Assembly: GCA_031278075.1 (NCBI GenBank)
Contig: JAITLE010000235.1
Coordinates: 1-7,170 of the forward strand
Length of the DNA stretch: 7,170 nt
Reading direction: 5' to 3'
Origin: Bifidobacteriaceae bacterium
Lineage (GTDB): Bacteria; Actinomycetota; Actinomycetes; Actinomycetales; WQXJ01
Shown: positions 1 through 7,010 of the stretch, piece after piece
Numbering within the stretch: the stretch's first letter is position 1
Layout of the letters: each line of letters opens with the position of its first letter
The notes under the pieces: generated by a model
The model's input: only the letters and a program-made list of their open reading frames with translations
Told to the model about the DNA's origin: nothing
Databases searched by the model: none
Program-made: the position numbers and the translations under genes

Positions 1-275
1 AGGGGCGACGGCATCGGGCGCGGGCTGATCAAGGGCGCCTGCCACACCGCCGGAACCCGCGTCCGTGGCCGAACCCGCAGCGTCCAGCGAGGGAACCGCG
101 GAACCGGGGGCGACGGCATCGGGCGCGGGCTGCTCAAGGGCGCCTGCCACACCGCCGGAACCCGCGTCCGTGGCCGAACCCGCAGCGTCCAGCGAGGGAA
201 CCGCGGGACCGGGGGCGACGGCATCGGGCGCGGGCTGATCAAGGGCGCCTGCCACACCGCCGGAACCCGCGTCCG
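1..275 (-). repeat. 105-bp in-frame tandem repeat (35 codons) in the adnB linker
   Basis: About 2.6 copies are visible (1-105, 106-210, 211-275) and the array runs off the left edge. Read as protein, each unit is DAGSGGVAGAL, then D or E, then QPAPDAVAPG, then P or S, then AVPSLDAAGSAT. Comparing copies I find only three base differences: 1/106 (synonymous), 28/133 (Asp to Glu) and 102/207 (Ser to Pro). Such near identity suggests recent expansion or homogenisation. It falls between the helicase motor and the expected nuclease domain, is rich in Ala, Gly and Pro, and is probably a flexible tether. Confidence 0.95.
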
Positions 276-2817
276 CCGGCGCAGGGGGTTCCGCCCACCC
301 GGCGCTGTCCAGCAGGGCGGGCTCACCGTTGGATTCCTGGGCCAGCTCGCTCAAGAAGACCGACGGCTCTCGCACACCCTTGCGGGCGCCGGCGCCCCAC
401 GCCCCGGTGAGCAACAAATGCGTCTTCGCCCTGGTCAAAGCGACGTACATGAGGCGGCGGTCCTCGGTCAAGGCGTGCTGGCCGGCTCGCAGCAGGAACT
501 CCTCACAGGCCGCGCGCAGCTCGATCACATCCCCGGCCTCGCCCGGCTCGAACTGAGGCAAATCCGCGCGGTCAAGCCTCAGGCTCCAGGGCAACCCGCC
601 CGTCCCGCCGGATTGTTTCTGCGACGAAAGCCACGCCCGCGCGCGCCGCTCGCCGTCGGGCCCCGGCGCGCAACTCGGCAGACGGCCCTCGGCCAGGCCC
701 GGCACCACCACCACGTCGCGTTCAAGGCCCTTGGCGGCGTGGATCGTCATGATCTCGACCTCGCTCAAGCCACCCGCGATCTCCGCTTGCGCCAGGCCGT
801 CGCCGACCTGCTCCTCCTGCTCCAGCCAGCCGAGGAAGCCGGCGAGCGTCGCCCGTTCCTGGCCCTGCGCGTAGCGGTGCGCCTCCTGGACCAGGCGGTT
901 CACCTGCGACCGGCCGGCCGTGCCGTCCCGCGCCAGCAGGTCGATGTCCAGGTTCAACGCCCGTTCCGCCGCCAGCACCGTCTCCGGCAAGGTCAACCGC
1001 GACGATGCCGACCGGATCCGCCTGAGCGCACGCCCCAAGTCGGCGAGCCGCAGCGCGCCAGCCTCGCTCAACTGAGGGACCAGGGCGGCGCGTGACCCGG
1101 CCGCCAACTCGTCGACCAGGTCGAGCGGGCCTGGCGGGTCGGAATCGTCCCGGCGTTGGGCGGCCGCGCGGCGCAACGCGTCCAGGTCCGCGATGCCGAT
1201 CCCCCATCGGGGCGAGGCGGCGAGCCGCATGAACGCGTCCCCGCGGTCCAAGTCGTGGCCGGCGATCAACGCCGAGACCAGGTCGCGGATCTCCGGCACG
1301 TCCAGCAGACCCGTGCTCTGGGCGACGCGATACGGCACGCGGGCGTCTTCGAGCGCGCGGACGATCTCGGGGATCTGGTCCCGGGCACGCACCAGGACAC
1401 AGGCGGTCCGGCCCGTAGGGCCGGACCCCGCGCCCGCGCCACCCGCTGCGGCTCCCGCGCCCAGCCACTCTTCTCGCAGGTATTGGGCCACATAGTCGGC
1501 CTCTTCGACGTCCGTGGCGAAATACGCTGACCGGATGTCGCCTGGACCGGCCTCGGCGCGGGGCGCCAGCGCCGGCAACTCGAACGGCTTGTCGCCGCCG
1601 AGCCTCCTTCCCAACAACGCGGCCAACTCCGCCCGCAGCGGCTCGACGATCCGGTTCGCCGCCGCGAGTATGGCGCGGTCGTTGCGGCGGGCCGTGTTGA
1701 GCGTGAACACGGCGGGCCCCGCCACACCGGGCGGCCCCCGGAAACTGTCGACGAACCGCGGCATCGCCCCGACCGATGCGCCACGCCAGCCGTAGATCGC
1801 CTGGTTCGGATCACCCACGGCCATCACCGCGGTCTGGCCGAACAACGCCCTGAGGAACTCGATCTGCAGCACGGATGTGTCCTGGAACTCGTCCAGGAGC
1901 ACAGCCTTGTAGACGGCGCTCTCAGCTTTCGCCGCCGAGCCGCCCTCAAGCTCGGCTATGCGCTTCGCCGCCGCGACCTGGTCGGCGAAGTCCATCACCC
2001 CCGCCTCGGTTTTCCGCAGGGTATAAGCGCTGATCAGTTGGCCCGCCCACAGTTGTTTCGCGAGGTGGCCGGCGGCTTGTTTGGCGACCTGCGGCGTGGC
2101 GGAGATCTTCCGTTTGCCCCCCACCGCAAGCACCGGGTCCCGCCGCCGCGTCAGACCCTCGATGATCCTGGTGACCTCGGCGGCGAACGCCTCGCCCCCG
2201 ACCCGATTGTCCGAGCACTGGTCCGCCAATGTCAGCAACTCCCGCGTCAAGGTCGACGCCGCCGGCCACGGCGGCGGCCCCGCGAGGATCCCGCCGACGG
2301 GTGGGGCGCCGGGTCTGGGGGGGACGGCATCGGGCAAGTGCTCCACACCGTCCCACGCCTCCACCACCTGACTGCCGAGCTCCCACTTCTGCGCTTCGGT
2401 CAGGACCCTGGCGTCCGGGTCAACCCCTAGCTGGAGGCCGTGATCGCGCACGATCCCCGCGGCGTACGCGTTATAGGTCGAAGTCACCGGCTGGCCCGCG
2501 TCCTCCCCGCCAGCCATTTCCGCCGGCAGGTGCGACAGCATCCACGAGATGCGATCTCCCAGCTCAGCGGCTGCTTTTCGAGTGAACGTGAGTCCTAGGA
2601 TCTGCTCCGGGGCGACCAGACCGTTCGCCACCAGATAGACCACCCGGAGCGCCATCACGAACGTCTTGCCCGATCCGGCGCCCGCCAGCACCAGCGCCGA
2701 GCCCAACGGCGATCCGATCACCTCCGCCTGACCCCGGTCCAGGGCCACCCCGGCCGGCAACGCGCCAGCTTGGGCCAACCGATCGACCAGTTCTTGGGGC
2801 GTGTGCCGTTCTTTCAC
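1..2817 (-). CDS. adnB: AdnB-like ATP-dependent helicase-nuclease subunit, partial (C-terminal end outside window)
   Basis: Superfamily 1A (UvrD/PcrA/RecB-type) 3'-5' DNA helicase, expected to be the leading motor of AdnAB, which unwinds and resects broken DNA ends. I translated 939 codons with no stop to the window edge. Motor motifs, from the GTG start: Q-motif Gln30, Walker A AGAGSGKT (45-52), Ia TFTRKAA (77-83), MDFAD (275-279), II DEFQD (309-313), III GDPNQAIYGWRGAS (335-348), IV NTARRND (374-380), V TIHAAKGLE (691-699), VI VALTRAK (792-798). All key ATPase residues are present. A Gly/Ala-rich loop lies near 453-467. After the motor comes an Ala/Pro/Gly linker made of 35-residue repeats from about residue 849. 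The RecB-type nuclease expected next is outside the window. The GTG start overlaps the upstream stop as GTGA and has AGGTGA four bases upstream. Mycobacterial AdnB is roughly 1,100 residues; this one is probably longer. A UvrD/PcrA helicase is the alternative, but the partner gene argues for AdnB. Confidence 0.88.
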   Translation of the reverse strand, partial: MKERHTPQELVDRLAQAGALPAGVALDRGQAEVIGSPLGSALVLAGAGSGKTFVMALRVVYLVANGLVAPEQILGLTFTRKAAAELGDRISWMLSHLPAEMAGGEDAGQPVTSTYNAYAAGIVRDHGLQLGVDPDARVLTEAQKWELGSQVVEAWDGVEHLPDAVPPRPGAPPVGGILAGPPPWPAASTLTRELLTLADQCSDNRVGGEAFAAEVTRIIEGLTRRRDPVLAVGGKRKISATPQVAKQAAGHLAKQLWAGQLISAYTLRKTEAGVMDFADQVAAAKRIAELEGGSAAKAESAVYKAVLLDEFQDTSVLQIEFLRALFGQTAVMAVGDPNQAIYGWRGASVGAMPRFVDSFRGPPGVAGPAVFTLNTARRNDRAILAAANRIVEPLRAELAALLGRRLGGDKPFELPALAPRAEAGPGDIRSAYFATDVEEADYVAQYLREEWLGAGAAAGGAGAGSGPTGRTACVLVRARDQIPEIVRALEDARVPYRVAQSTGLLDVPEIRDLVSALIAGHDLDRGDAFMRLAASPRWGIGIADLDALRRAAAQRRDDSDPPGPLDLVDELAAGSRAALVPQLSEAGALRLADLGRALRRIRSASSRLTLPETVLAAERALNLDIDLLARDGTAGRSQVNRLVQEAHRYAQGQERATLAGFLGWLEQEEQVGDGLAQAEIAGGLSEVEIMTIHAAKGLERDVVVVPGLAEGRLPSCAPGPDGERRARAWLSSQKQSGGTGGLPWSLRLDRADLPQFEPGEAGDVIELRAACEEFLLRAGQHALTEDRRLMYVALTRAKTHLLLTGAWGAGARKGVREPSVFLSELAQESNGEPALLDSAGWAEPPAPADAGSGGVAGALDQPAPDAVAPGPAVPSLDAAGSATDAGSGGVAGALEQPAPDAVAPGSAVPSLDAAGSATDAGSGGVAGALDQPAPDAVAP

Positions 2818-5800
2818 GCCGTCACCTGCTTCCCCGAAGACTTCGCCGGGCACGATGCCGTCACCGGACAGTTCCGGCAATGTGAACCCGGTCTGGCTTC
2901 GATCGTGGGCTGCGCGGCGGCCGCGCGGCACTCGGCGAGCATGTTCGAGACCCACGGATCTCCCACCGCCAATCCGGGCTGGCGGAGTTCCTTGACCTCG
3001 TCGCGGGAGGTCTTCTCGAGGTACACCAGCGCCGCCTCACGCGCGCGAGTCGGGCCGAAGCCTTCGACCGAGCCGGCTGCCAGCGCCGCTTGATATGCGC
3101 CAAGCTGTGGGTTCGTCTTGGCCGCTTCAATGGTGGGAGCAGCGGCGCCTGTCTTGAAATCGACCACCCGGACCGCGCCGGAATCATCCTCTTCGATCCG
3201 GTCCACCACACCCCGGAGCCTGACGGGCAGGTCGGCGCCGTCCGGGGAGATGCGCGCCTCCAGCGCCACGCGGCGCAGGCCGCGCCTCTCGTCGAGGTAT
3301 TGCGCCAAGTTGTCGACCATGATCTCAGCGCGCCGCCCGAGCAACCGCGTGCTGTAACCATCCACGAGTTCGAGCTCCGGCCAGCGCTCTGCCAGCCGCG
3401 CGCGCAGTCGAGCTCTCAGGTCGGCGCGCCCCGGCAGACGTTCCAGCGCGGCGGCGCTGCCGAATTCTTCCGCCAAGGAGTGCACCAACGTGCCCAAGCT
3501 GGCCGCGGCGCCCGCTGGCGCGTCCCCGCCCACGTGCCGCAACGCCCAGCCGAGCGGGCATTCGGCCAGCTGTTCCAGACGCGACGGGCTCAGAACCGGC
3601 GAACGCCCCTCAGGCCACAGCGGCCGGTCCGTCGATCGCGCGAGCAGCCCCGGCCACGAGCCGGGGTGCGCCCCCGGTTTGCCCAACGCGGCCAGCACCG
3701 CCAGCACCGCCGCCGCCCGCCCCGCGTCCGCTCCGTCCGGCCGGGCCACCAGCCGCGCTCGCGCCGCCGCGACCACCCCCCGCAGGTCGAACGGCAGTGG
3801 CGCGCCCGCGGTCCAGTCCTCCGCCGACCCCGCCGCCGACGCCGACCGGTCGCCCCCCGCCACCCGCGTCTCGTTCCCGACATCCAACGCGCCAGTTCCC
3901 ATCCCCGCCACCGCCCCGGCAGTCCCCGCCGCCGACGCCGCCCGGTCGCCCCCCGCGCCACCACCCTCGGGTTGGGGATGCGCTGGGATTTCGCGGTCGG
4001 CCCCGGGCATAGGTGATGCTGACGCGGCGATCCACCCGAAAAACCGGGACGGGCGGCTCTCCTCCCCCGCGACCGCCACGGCGACCAGCTCGCGGCGGGC
4101 ACGCGTGGCGGCGAGGAGCAGGGCGCGGGCCTCATCCTCGGCGACGGCGCGGCGGCGCTCCACCGGATCGGCGGTGAGACCTTTGCCGTCAATCAGATCG
4201 GCCAACTCGCCCGCGCCGAGCAATGTGTCCCTAAGCCGCAGGTCAGGCCAGACGTTCTCCTCCAAATCGAGCACCACGACGAGGTCCCACTCGTGGCCGG
4301 CGGCCGCGGCTACCGTGGCCAGGGTGACTTTGCCGCTGGGCGGCGCGTGGGCGGCGATTGTGTCGCTCGGGACCTCCTGGGCGTCGAGGTACGCGACCAA
4401 ACCGGCCACCCCCGAGCCGGGGCGGCGTTCGTCCAAGCGGCCGGCGGCCGCGAACAGGGCCAGCACGGCGTCGAGGTCGGAATCCGCGCGGACTCCTTCC
4501 GCGCCGCCGGCGAGCGCCTGCGCGCGCCAGGTCTCCGCGAGACCCAACGCGTCCCAGACCGCCCACAGCGTCTGAGCGGCTGACGGTTTGGGCGCCCGCG
4601 CCCGCGCCCGGCCACGCGTCAGAGCCGCGGCCAACTCTGTGACTCGCGTCGCGTCCCGTTGGCTCAAGCCCGCGGCGCGAGCCGCCGCCAGGAGCTGGCT
4701 GGGGTCGGCGAGCGGTTCGCCGCTCGGCCGGTCGGCATCGGGCAGCCCTGCGCCCCGCTCAGCCACGTCCGGCGACCCGCCGCTCGGCCGATCGGCATCG
4801 GGCAACCCTGCGCCCCGCGACCCGGCGTCCGGCGACCCGCTGCTCGGCCGGTCGGCATCGGGCAACCCTGCGCCCCCGAGGACCGCTACCAGCAGCTCAT
4901 CCGAGGTGGCGCCGATCCCGCTGGCACGCGCGGCCGCCACGAGGGAACGCCGCAGCACACGCAACCGGGCGGCGTCGAACCCGCCGACAGCCGAGGTCAA
5001 CAACTTGACCGCGACGGCCGCGGTGAGTTGCGCTGGGTCGGCGGCGCAGCGCAGCGCCGTCACCAACGGCGCCACCGCGGGATGATCGGCCGCGAGCACC
5101 TCCGAACCGGGCACGCGCACTGGCACACCGGCGCTGGTCAGCATGGATCTCAACGAACTGACCCGCCCGCTGGTGCGGGCCAACACGGCCATCTGGTCCC
5201 AGTCCACGCCTTCAACGATCCGCGCCCACCTCAGCCGCCGCGCGACCAATGCGGCCACGTCCGCCTCGGACCGAGCAGCCCAAGCCCGCACCACGCCCTG
5301 ACTCGGCGCCGCGGCGGGGATGGTCCGCGCCGCCCGGGGAGCACCCGGCGAACGGACCCGCAGCCTGAGCCGGTGCGCGTTCAAGGCGAGATCGCCGCCC
5401 TGGCGCCAATTCTGGCTCAGGACGGCCGGTCTCGCCCCCCAACCCCCTTGAGCCGACCCGCCCGCCGCGGGCGGCGCCAAAGTGGCCGCGAGCTGCCCGG
5501 GCAACGCGCCACGATAGGCCTGGACCGCACTCTCGGGGCTGCCCAGCAGGACTAACTGCGCACCGTCCGCGCCAAACTGCCCCACCAGGCGATGCAGTGC
5601 CAACGACGCCTCCTGGTGATCGTCCACGATCACCAGGTCCCAGCGCGGTTTGCTTGCGGCCGGCAGCTCAACCGACTGGCCCGCCACATGGAACGGCTCG
5701 CACCAGTCGCGGAGGCACGCGTGGGCGGTCGAGACCATCGCGGCGACGTCCAGCTTCAGACCGGAGTCGGCGGCGGCGCCGACGTCGAGCCCTTCGAGAT

Positions 5801-6425
5801 ACGCCTGATAGAAGCGCGCCGCCGCGACCCATTCCGGTCTGGACTGGGACCGGCCCAAGCTTTCCAGCGCCACGGCGTCGAGTCCGCGTTCCGCGGCCCT
5901 CATCAACAGGTCCCGCAACTCCGCCCGGAAGGCGCGCAGCGTCCTGGCCGCCGGGGGCGCCTTGTCCGGCCAGCCGATGGAGGGCAGACCGGTCTCAGCT
6001 TCCATCGCGAGCAGCTCCCCGAAAGCAGCCATCTGTTCCGCGCCCGTCACCATTTGCGGTTGGTAGGCGCGTGCCGCCTCGGCCGCTCCGTCCCAGGGCT
6101 GCGCCGCGATCGCTTCGGCGCGCGCCTGGAGGACCGTCATCGCCAAAGCGGCCGGGGTGACCGCCACCCGCCGTTCCAGCGGGACGCCGGCCCGCCGGAC
6201 AACCCGCGCCGCCAACGACTTGGCCGCGTGCCGCTCCGGCGAGAGCACCAGCACAGCCCGGCCCGCCTGCACCGCCTCGGCGGCGGCCAGTTCCGCGACG
6301 AGAGTCTTCCCGGTTCCAGGCGCCCCGAACACGGAGACCGGGCCACCCTGCCGCACCAGCGTCAAGGCCGCCAACTGGGACTCGTCCGGCAGCACCCGGG
6401 CCAGAGGCGCCGCGGCCCAATCCAC
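2814..6425 (-). CDS. adnA: AdnA-like helicase-nuclease subunit with Fe-S-type RecB nuclease domain
   Basis: Probable partner of AdnB in double-strand-break resection, about 1203 residues against roughly 1,050 for mycobacterial AdnA. Numbered from GTG 6425: Gln17 (DESQ), Walker A GAPGTGKT (34-41), II VDDHQEA (267-273), III GSPESAVQAYRGA (295-307), IV QNWRQ (338-342), V TVAAAAGHEWD (704-714), VI AATRAR (772-777). Motifs Ia, II, III and V depart from the UvrD consensus, so the motor may be weak or auxiliary. Two repeat-rich inserts (about 518-571 and 825-868) explain the extra length. The C-terminal PD-(D/E)XK nuclease has GTLVH (978-982), Asp1075, Asp1089-x-Lys1091 (VDFKTG) and QLGAY (1107-1111). 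Cys956 plus Cys1183, Cys1186 and Cys1192 (C-x2-C-x5-C) match the Fe-S layout of AddB and Cas4. I chose GTG 6425 because GGGGAGG sits eight bases upstream. ATG at 6452 or 6494 would add 9 or 23 residues but has weaker ribosome-binding sequence. It is first in a coupled operon with adnB. Confidence 0.88.
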   Translation of the reverse strand: MDWAAAPLARVLPDESQLAALTLVRQGGPVSVFGAPGTGKTLVAELAAAEAVQAGRAVLVLSPERHAAKSLAARVVRRAGVPLERRVAVTPAALAMTVLQARAEAIAAQPWDGAAEAARAYQPQMVTGAEQMAAFGELLAMEAETGLPSIGWPDKAPPAARTLRAFRAELRDLLMRAAERGLDAVALESLGRSQSRPEWVAAARFYQAYLEGLDVGAAADSGLKLDVAAMVSTAHACLRDWCEPFHVAGQSVELPAASKPRWDLVIVDDHQEASLALHRLVGQFGADGAQLVLLGSPESAVQAYRGALPGQLAATLAPPAAGGSAQGGWGARPAVLSQNWRQGGDLALNAHRLRLRVRSPGAPRAARTIPAAAPSQGVVRAWAARSEADVAALVARRLRWARIVEGVDWDQMAVLARTSGRVSSLRSMLTSAGVPVRVPGSEVLAADHPAVAPLVTALRCAADPAQLTAAVAVKLLTSAVGGFDAARLRVLRRSLVAAARASGIGATSDELLVAVLGGAGLPDADRPSSGSPDAGSRGAGLPDADRPSGGSPDVAERGAGLPDADRPSGEPLADPSQLLAAARAAGLSQRDATRVTELAAALTRGRARARAPKPSAAQTLWAVWDALGLAETWRAQALAGGAEGVRADSDLDAVLALFAAAGRLDERRPGSGVAGLVAYLDAQEVPSDTIAAHAPPSGKVTLATVAAAAGHEWDLVVVLDLEENVWPDLRLRDTLLGAGELADLIDGKGLTADPVERRRAVAEDEARALLLAATRARRELVAVAVAGEESRPSRFFGWIAASASPMPGADREIPAHPQPEGGGAGGDRAASAAGTAGAVAGMGTGALDVGNETRVAGGDRSASAAGSAEDWTAGAPLPFDLRGVVAAARARLVARPDGADAGRAAAVLAVLAALGKPGAHPGSWPGLLARSTDRPLWPEGRSPVLSPSRLEQLAECPLGWALRHVGGDAPAGAAASLGTLVHSLAEEFGSAAALERLPGRADLRARLRARLAERWPELELVDGYSTRLLGRRAEIMVDNLAQYLDERRGLRRVALEARISPDGADLPVRLRGVVDRIEEDDSGAVRVVDFKTGAAAPTIEAAKTNPQLGAYQAALAAGSVEGFGPTRAREAALVYLEKTSRDEVKELRQPGLAVGDPWVSNMLAECRAAAAQPTIEARPGSHCRNCPVTASCPAKSSGKQVTA
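2822..2827 (-). promoter_or_regulatory. Shine-Dalgarno sequence for adnB inside the 3' end of adnA
   Basis: Read on the minus strand this is AGGTGA, four bases before the adnB GTG start. It lies inside the last codons of adnA. With the GTGA stop/start overlap it supports reinitiation by the same ribosomes and roughly one-to-one synthesis of the two subunits. The spacing is a little short, so coupling may matter more than the site itself. Confidence 0.5.
3830..3956 (-). repeat. Degenerate duplicated segment (96-bp spacing) in the adnA helicase-nuclease linker
   Basis: Two stretches of about 33 bases, near 3830-3866 and 3923-3956, are nearly the same and lie 96 bases (32 codons) apart in frame. 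They encode GGDRAASAAGTA and GGDRSASAAGSA in a Gly/Ala-rich stretch between motor motif VI and the nuclease domain. The sequence between them has diverged, so this looks older or more degraded than the adnB repeat. Confidence 0.6.
4721..4877 (-). repeat. 60-bp in-frame tandem repeat (20 codons) inside the adnA motor
   Basis: Copies start at 4721, 4781 and 4841; the third loses similarity after about 4877. Each encodes GAGLPDADRPS followed by a variable SGSPDAGSR-type stretch. It falls at about residues 518-571, between motor motifs IV and V, in a region where SF1 helicases vary in length. The insert is Pro/Asp/Gly-rich and is likely a surface loop. The cores are highly similar (for example CGGCATCGGGC in all three) while the second half of each unit has drifted. 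Confidence 0.9.
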
Positions 6426-6433
6426 CGTGGGCG

Positions 6434-6440
6434 CCTCCCC
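6434..6440 (-). promoter_or_regulatory. Strong Shine-Dalgarno sequence deciding the adnA start
   Basis: The minus strand reads GGGGAGG here, extended upstream by AGGAGA, with eight bases to a GTG codon at 6425-6423. It is the best ribosome-binding sequence in the region. The in-frame ATG at 6452 has only GGTGGG eight bases upstream, and the ATG at 6494 has no clear site. The conserved Q-motif starts within 20 residues of the GTG, so no known domain is lost by the shorter start. Confidence 0.6.
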
Positions 6441-6545
6441 TCTCCTATCCATGCGACTATCCCACCACAGCCCTATGACACTTCTGCCGACCATCCCGCA
6501 GGGACGGGCCGCCGCCGCCGATCCAGCTTCCCGCCCGGCTTACCG

Positions 6546-6551
6546 TTAATA
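6546..6551 (-). promoter_or_regulatory. Possible -10 box for the adnAB operon
   Basis: The minus strand reads TATTAA inside CATATTAACGG, about 120 bases upstream of the preferred adnA start. It is the only AT-rich island in an otherwise very GC-rich stretch. No clear -35 element lies at the proper distance, so this is a weak candidate by composition and position only. Confidence 0.2.
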
Positions 6552-6675
6552 TGGGCGCCCTAAGCCGCACCCGCTGGGTTCCCCACACAGCGCACGTCCA
6601 CCACATTTCCCCTCGCACGATGCCGACCGCTCCCGACCCGCTCGACCGTATCCCTCGCCTGACGTGTCGCTGGCG

Positions 6676-6691
6676 CCGCCCACCCGGGCGG
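6676..6691. repeat. Small GC hairpin
   Basis: CCGCCC and GGGCGG form a six-base-pair stem around the four-base loop ACCC. No T-tract follows on either strand, so it is not a clear intrinsic terminator, and at this base composition such a stem could occur by chance. Confidence 0.3.
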
Positions 6692-6715
6692 GCCCCTGCC
6701 AGGCTGGAAACACGG

Positions 6716-6737
6716 CAAGGCTCTGACCTGCGGTAAC
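6716..6737 (+). repeat. Detached fragment of the 158-bp repeat
   Basis: These 22 bases match 6776-6797 (core CTGACCTGCGG) with three mismatches. The offset is 60 bases, not 158, so this is not simply the next unit in register. It may be a remnant of a rearranged or deleted copy at the end of the array. Confidence 0.5.
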
Positions 6738-6852
6738 TCCACCCCCGACCGGCGCCCAGGCGGCCAGAACCAGCCCAAGCCCCTGACCTGCGGCAACGCG
6801 CCAAGGGGACGCTCACGGTCACCAACCGGGCCGCGGCGAAGAACGCGGAACT

Positions 6853-6885
6853 CTACACTTCTCGCTCCCGGACGGAGAAGTGTAG
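6853..6885. repeat. Perfect inverted repeat, first copy
   Basis: CTACACTTCTC (6853-6863) and GAGAAGTGTAG (6875-6885) are perfect reverse complements separated by 11 bases (GCTCCCGGACG). The arm starts are 22 bases apart, about two helical turns. It could be a DNA site for a dimeric protein or an RNA or single-strand hairpin. No T-tract follows, so a terminator role is unlikely. Being unusually AT-rich, the arms stand out from their surroundings. Confidence 0.9.
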
Positions 6886-6955
6886 GAATGGTGACACCCG
6901 CCCGGATCGGCGTCCAGGCGCCCAGAACCAGCGCGAGCCCCTGACCAGCGGAAAC

Positions 6956-6970
6956 GCGCCCCGGGGGCGC
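6956..6970. repeat. GC palindrome specific to the middle array copy
   Basis: GCGCCCC, a central G, then GGGGCGC form a perfect 15-base palindrome. The equivalent positions in the first copy (6798-6812, GCGCCAAGGGGACGC) break the pairing at three positions, so the palindrome is not a constant part of the unit. Confidence 0.7.
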
Positions 6971-7010
6971 TTACGGTGACCAACCGGGCCGCGGCGATGG
7001 ACGCGGAACT

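Larger units (their letters stand above)
6426..6742. other. Region upstream of adnA without a convincing gene
   Basis: Apart from the adnA leader and the possible extension up to ATG 6494, I see no supported gene here on either strand. Short open frames exist, as expected at this GC content, but they lack ribosome-binding sites and recognisable protein character. The region holds a weak AT-rich box near 6546-6551, a short G+C hairpin at 6676-6691, and a stray 22-base match to the downstream array at 6716-6737. The promoter of the operon should lie here. Confidence 0.6.

Noticed and set aside
418..1095. Long plus-strand open frame opposite adnB
   Set aside because: It is antisense to well-conserved helicase motifs, is Arg/Pro/Gln-rich without recognisable domains, and is typical of spurious frames in GC-rich DNA.
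3090..6563. Plus-strand open frames opposite adnA (for example 3090-4016, 3490-4575, 4659-5555, 5592-6563)
   Set aside because: The minus-strand frame encodes clear motor and nuclease motifs through the whole region. These frames have shadow-like Arg/Pro composition and no ribosome-binding sites that I could identify.
6551..6736. Possible 61-residue plus-strand protein
   Set aside because: No Shine-Dalgarno sequence precedes its ATG, and its composition is that of random GC-rich DNA.
6457..6825. Possible minus-strand small protein gene upstream of adnA
   Set aside because: It starts inside the 158-base repeat, overlaps the adnA start region in another frame, has no recognisable domain and is Arg/Gly-rich.
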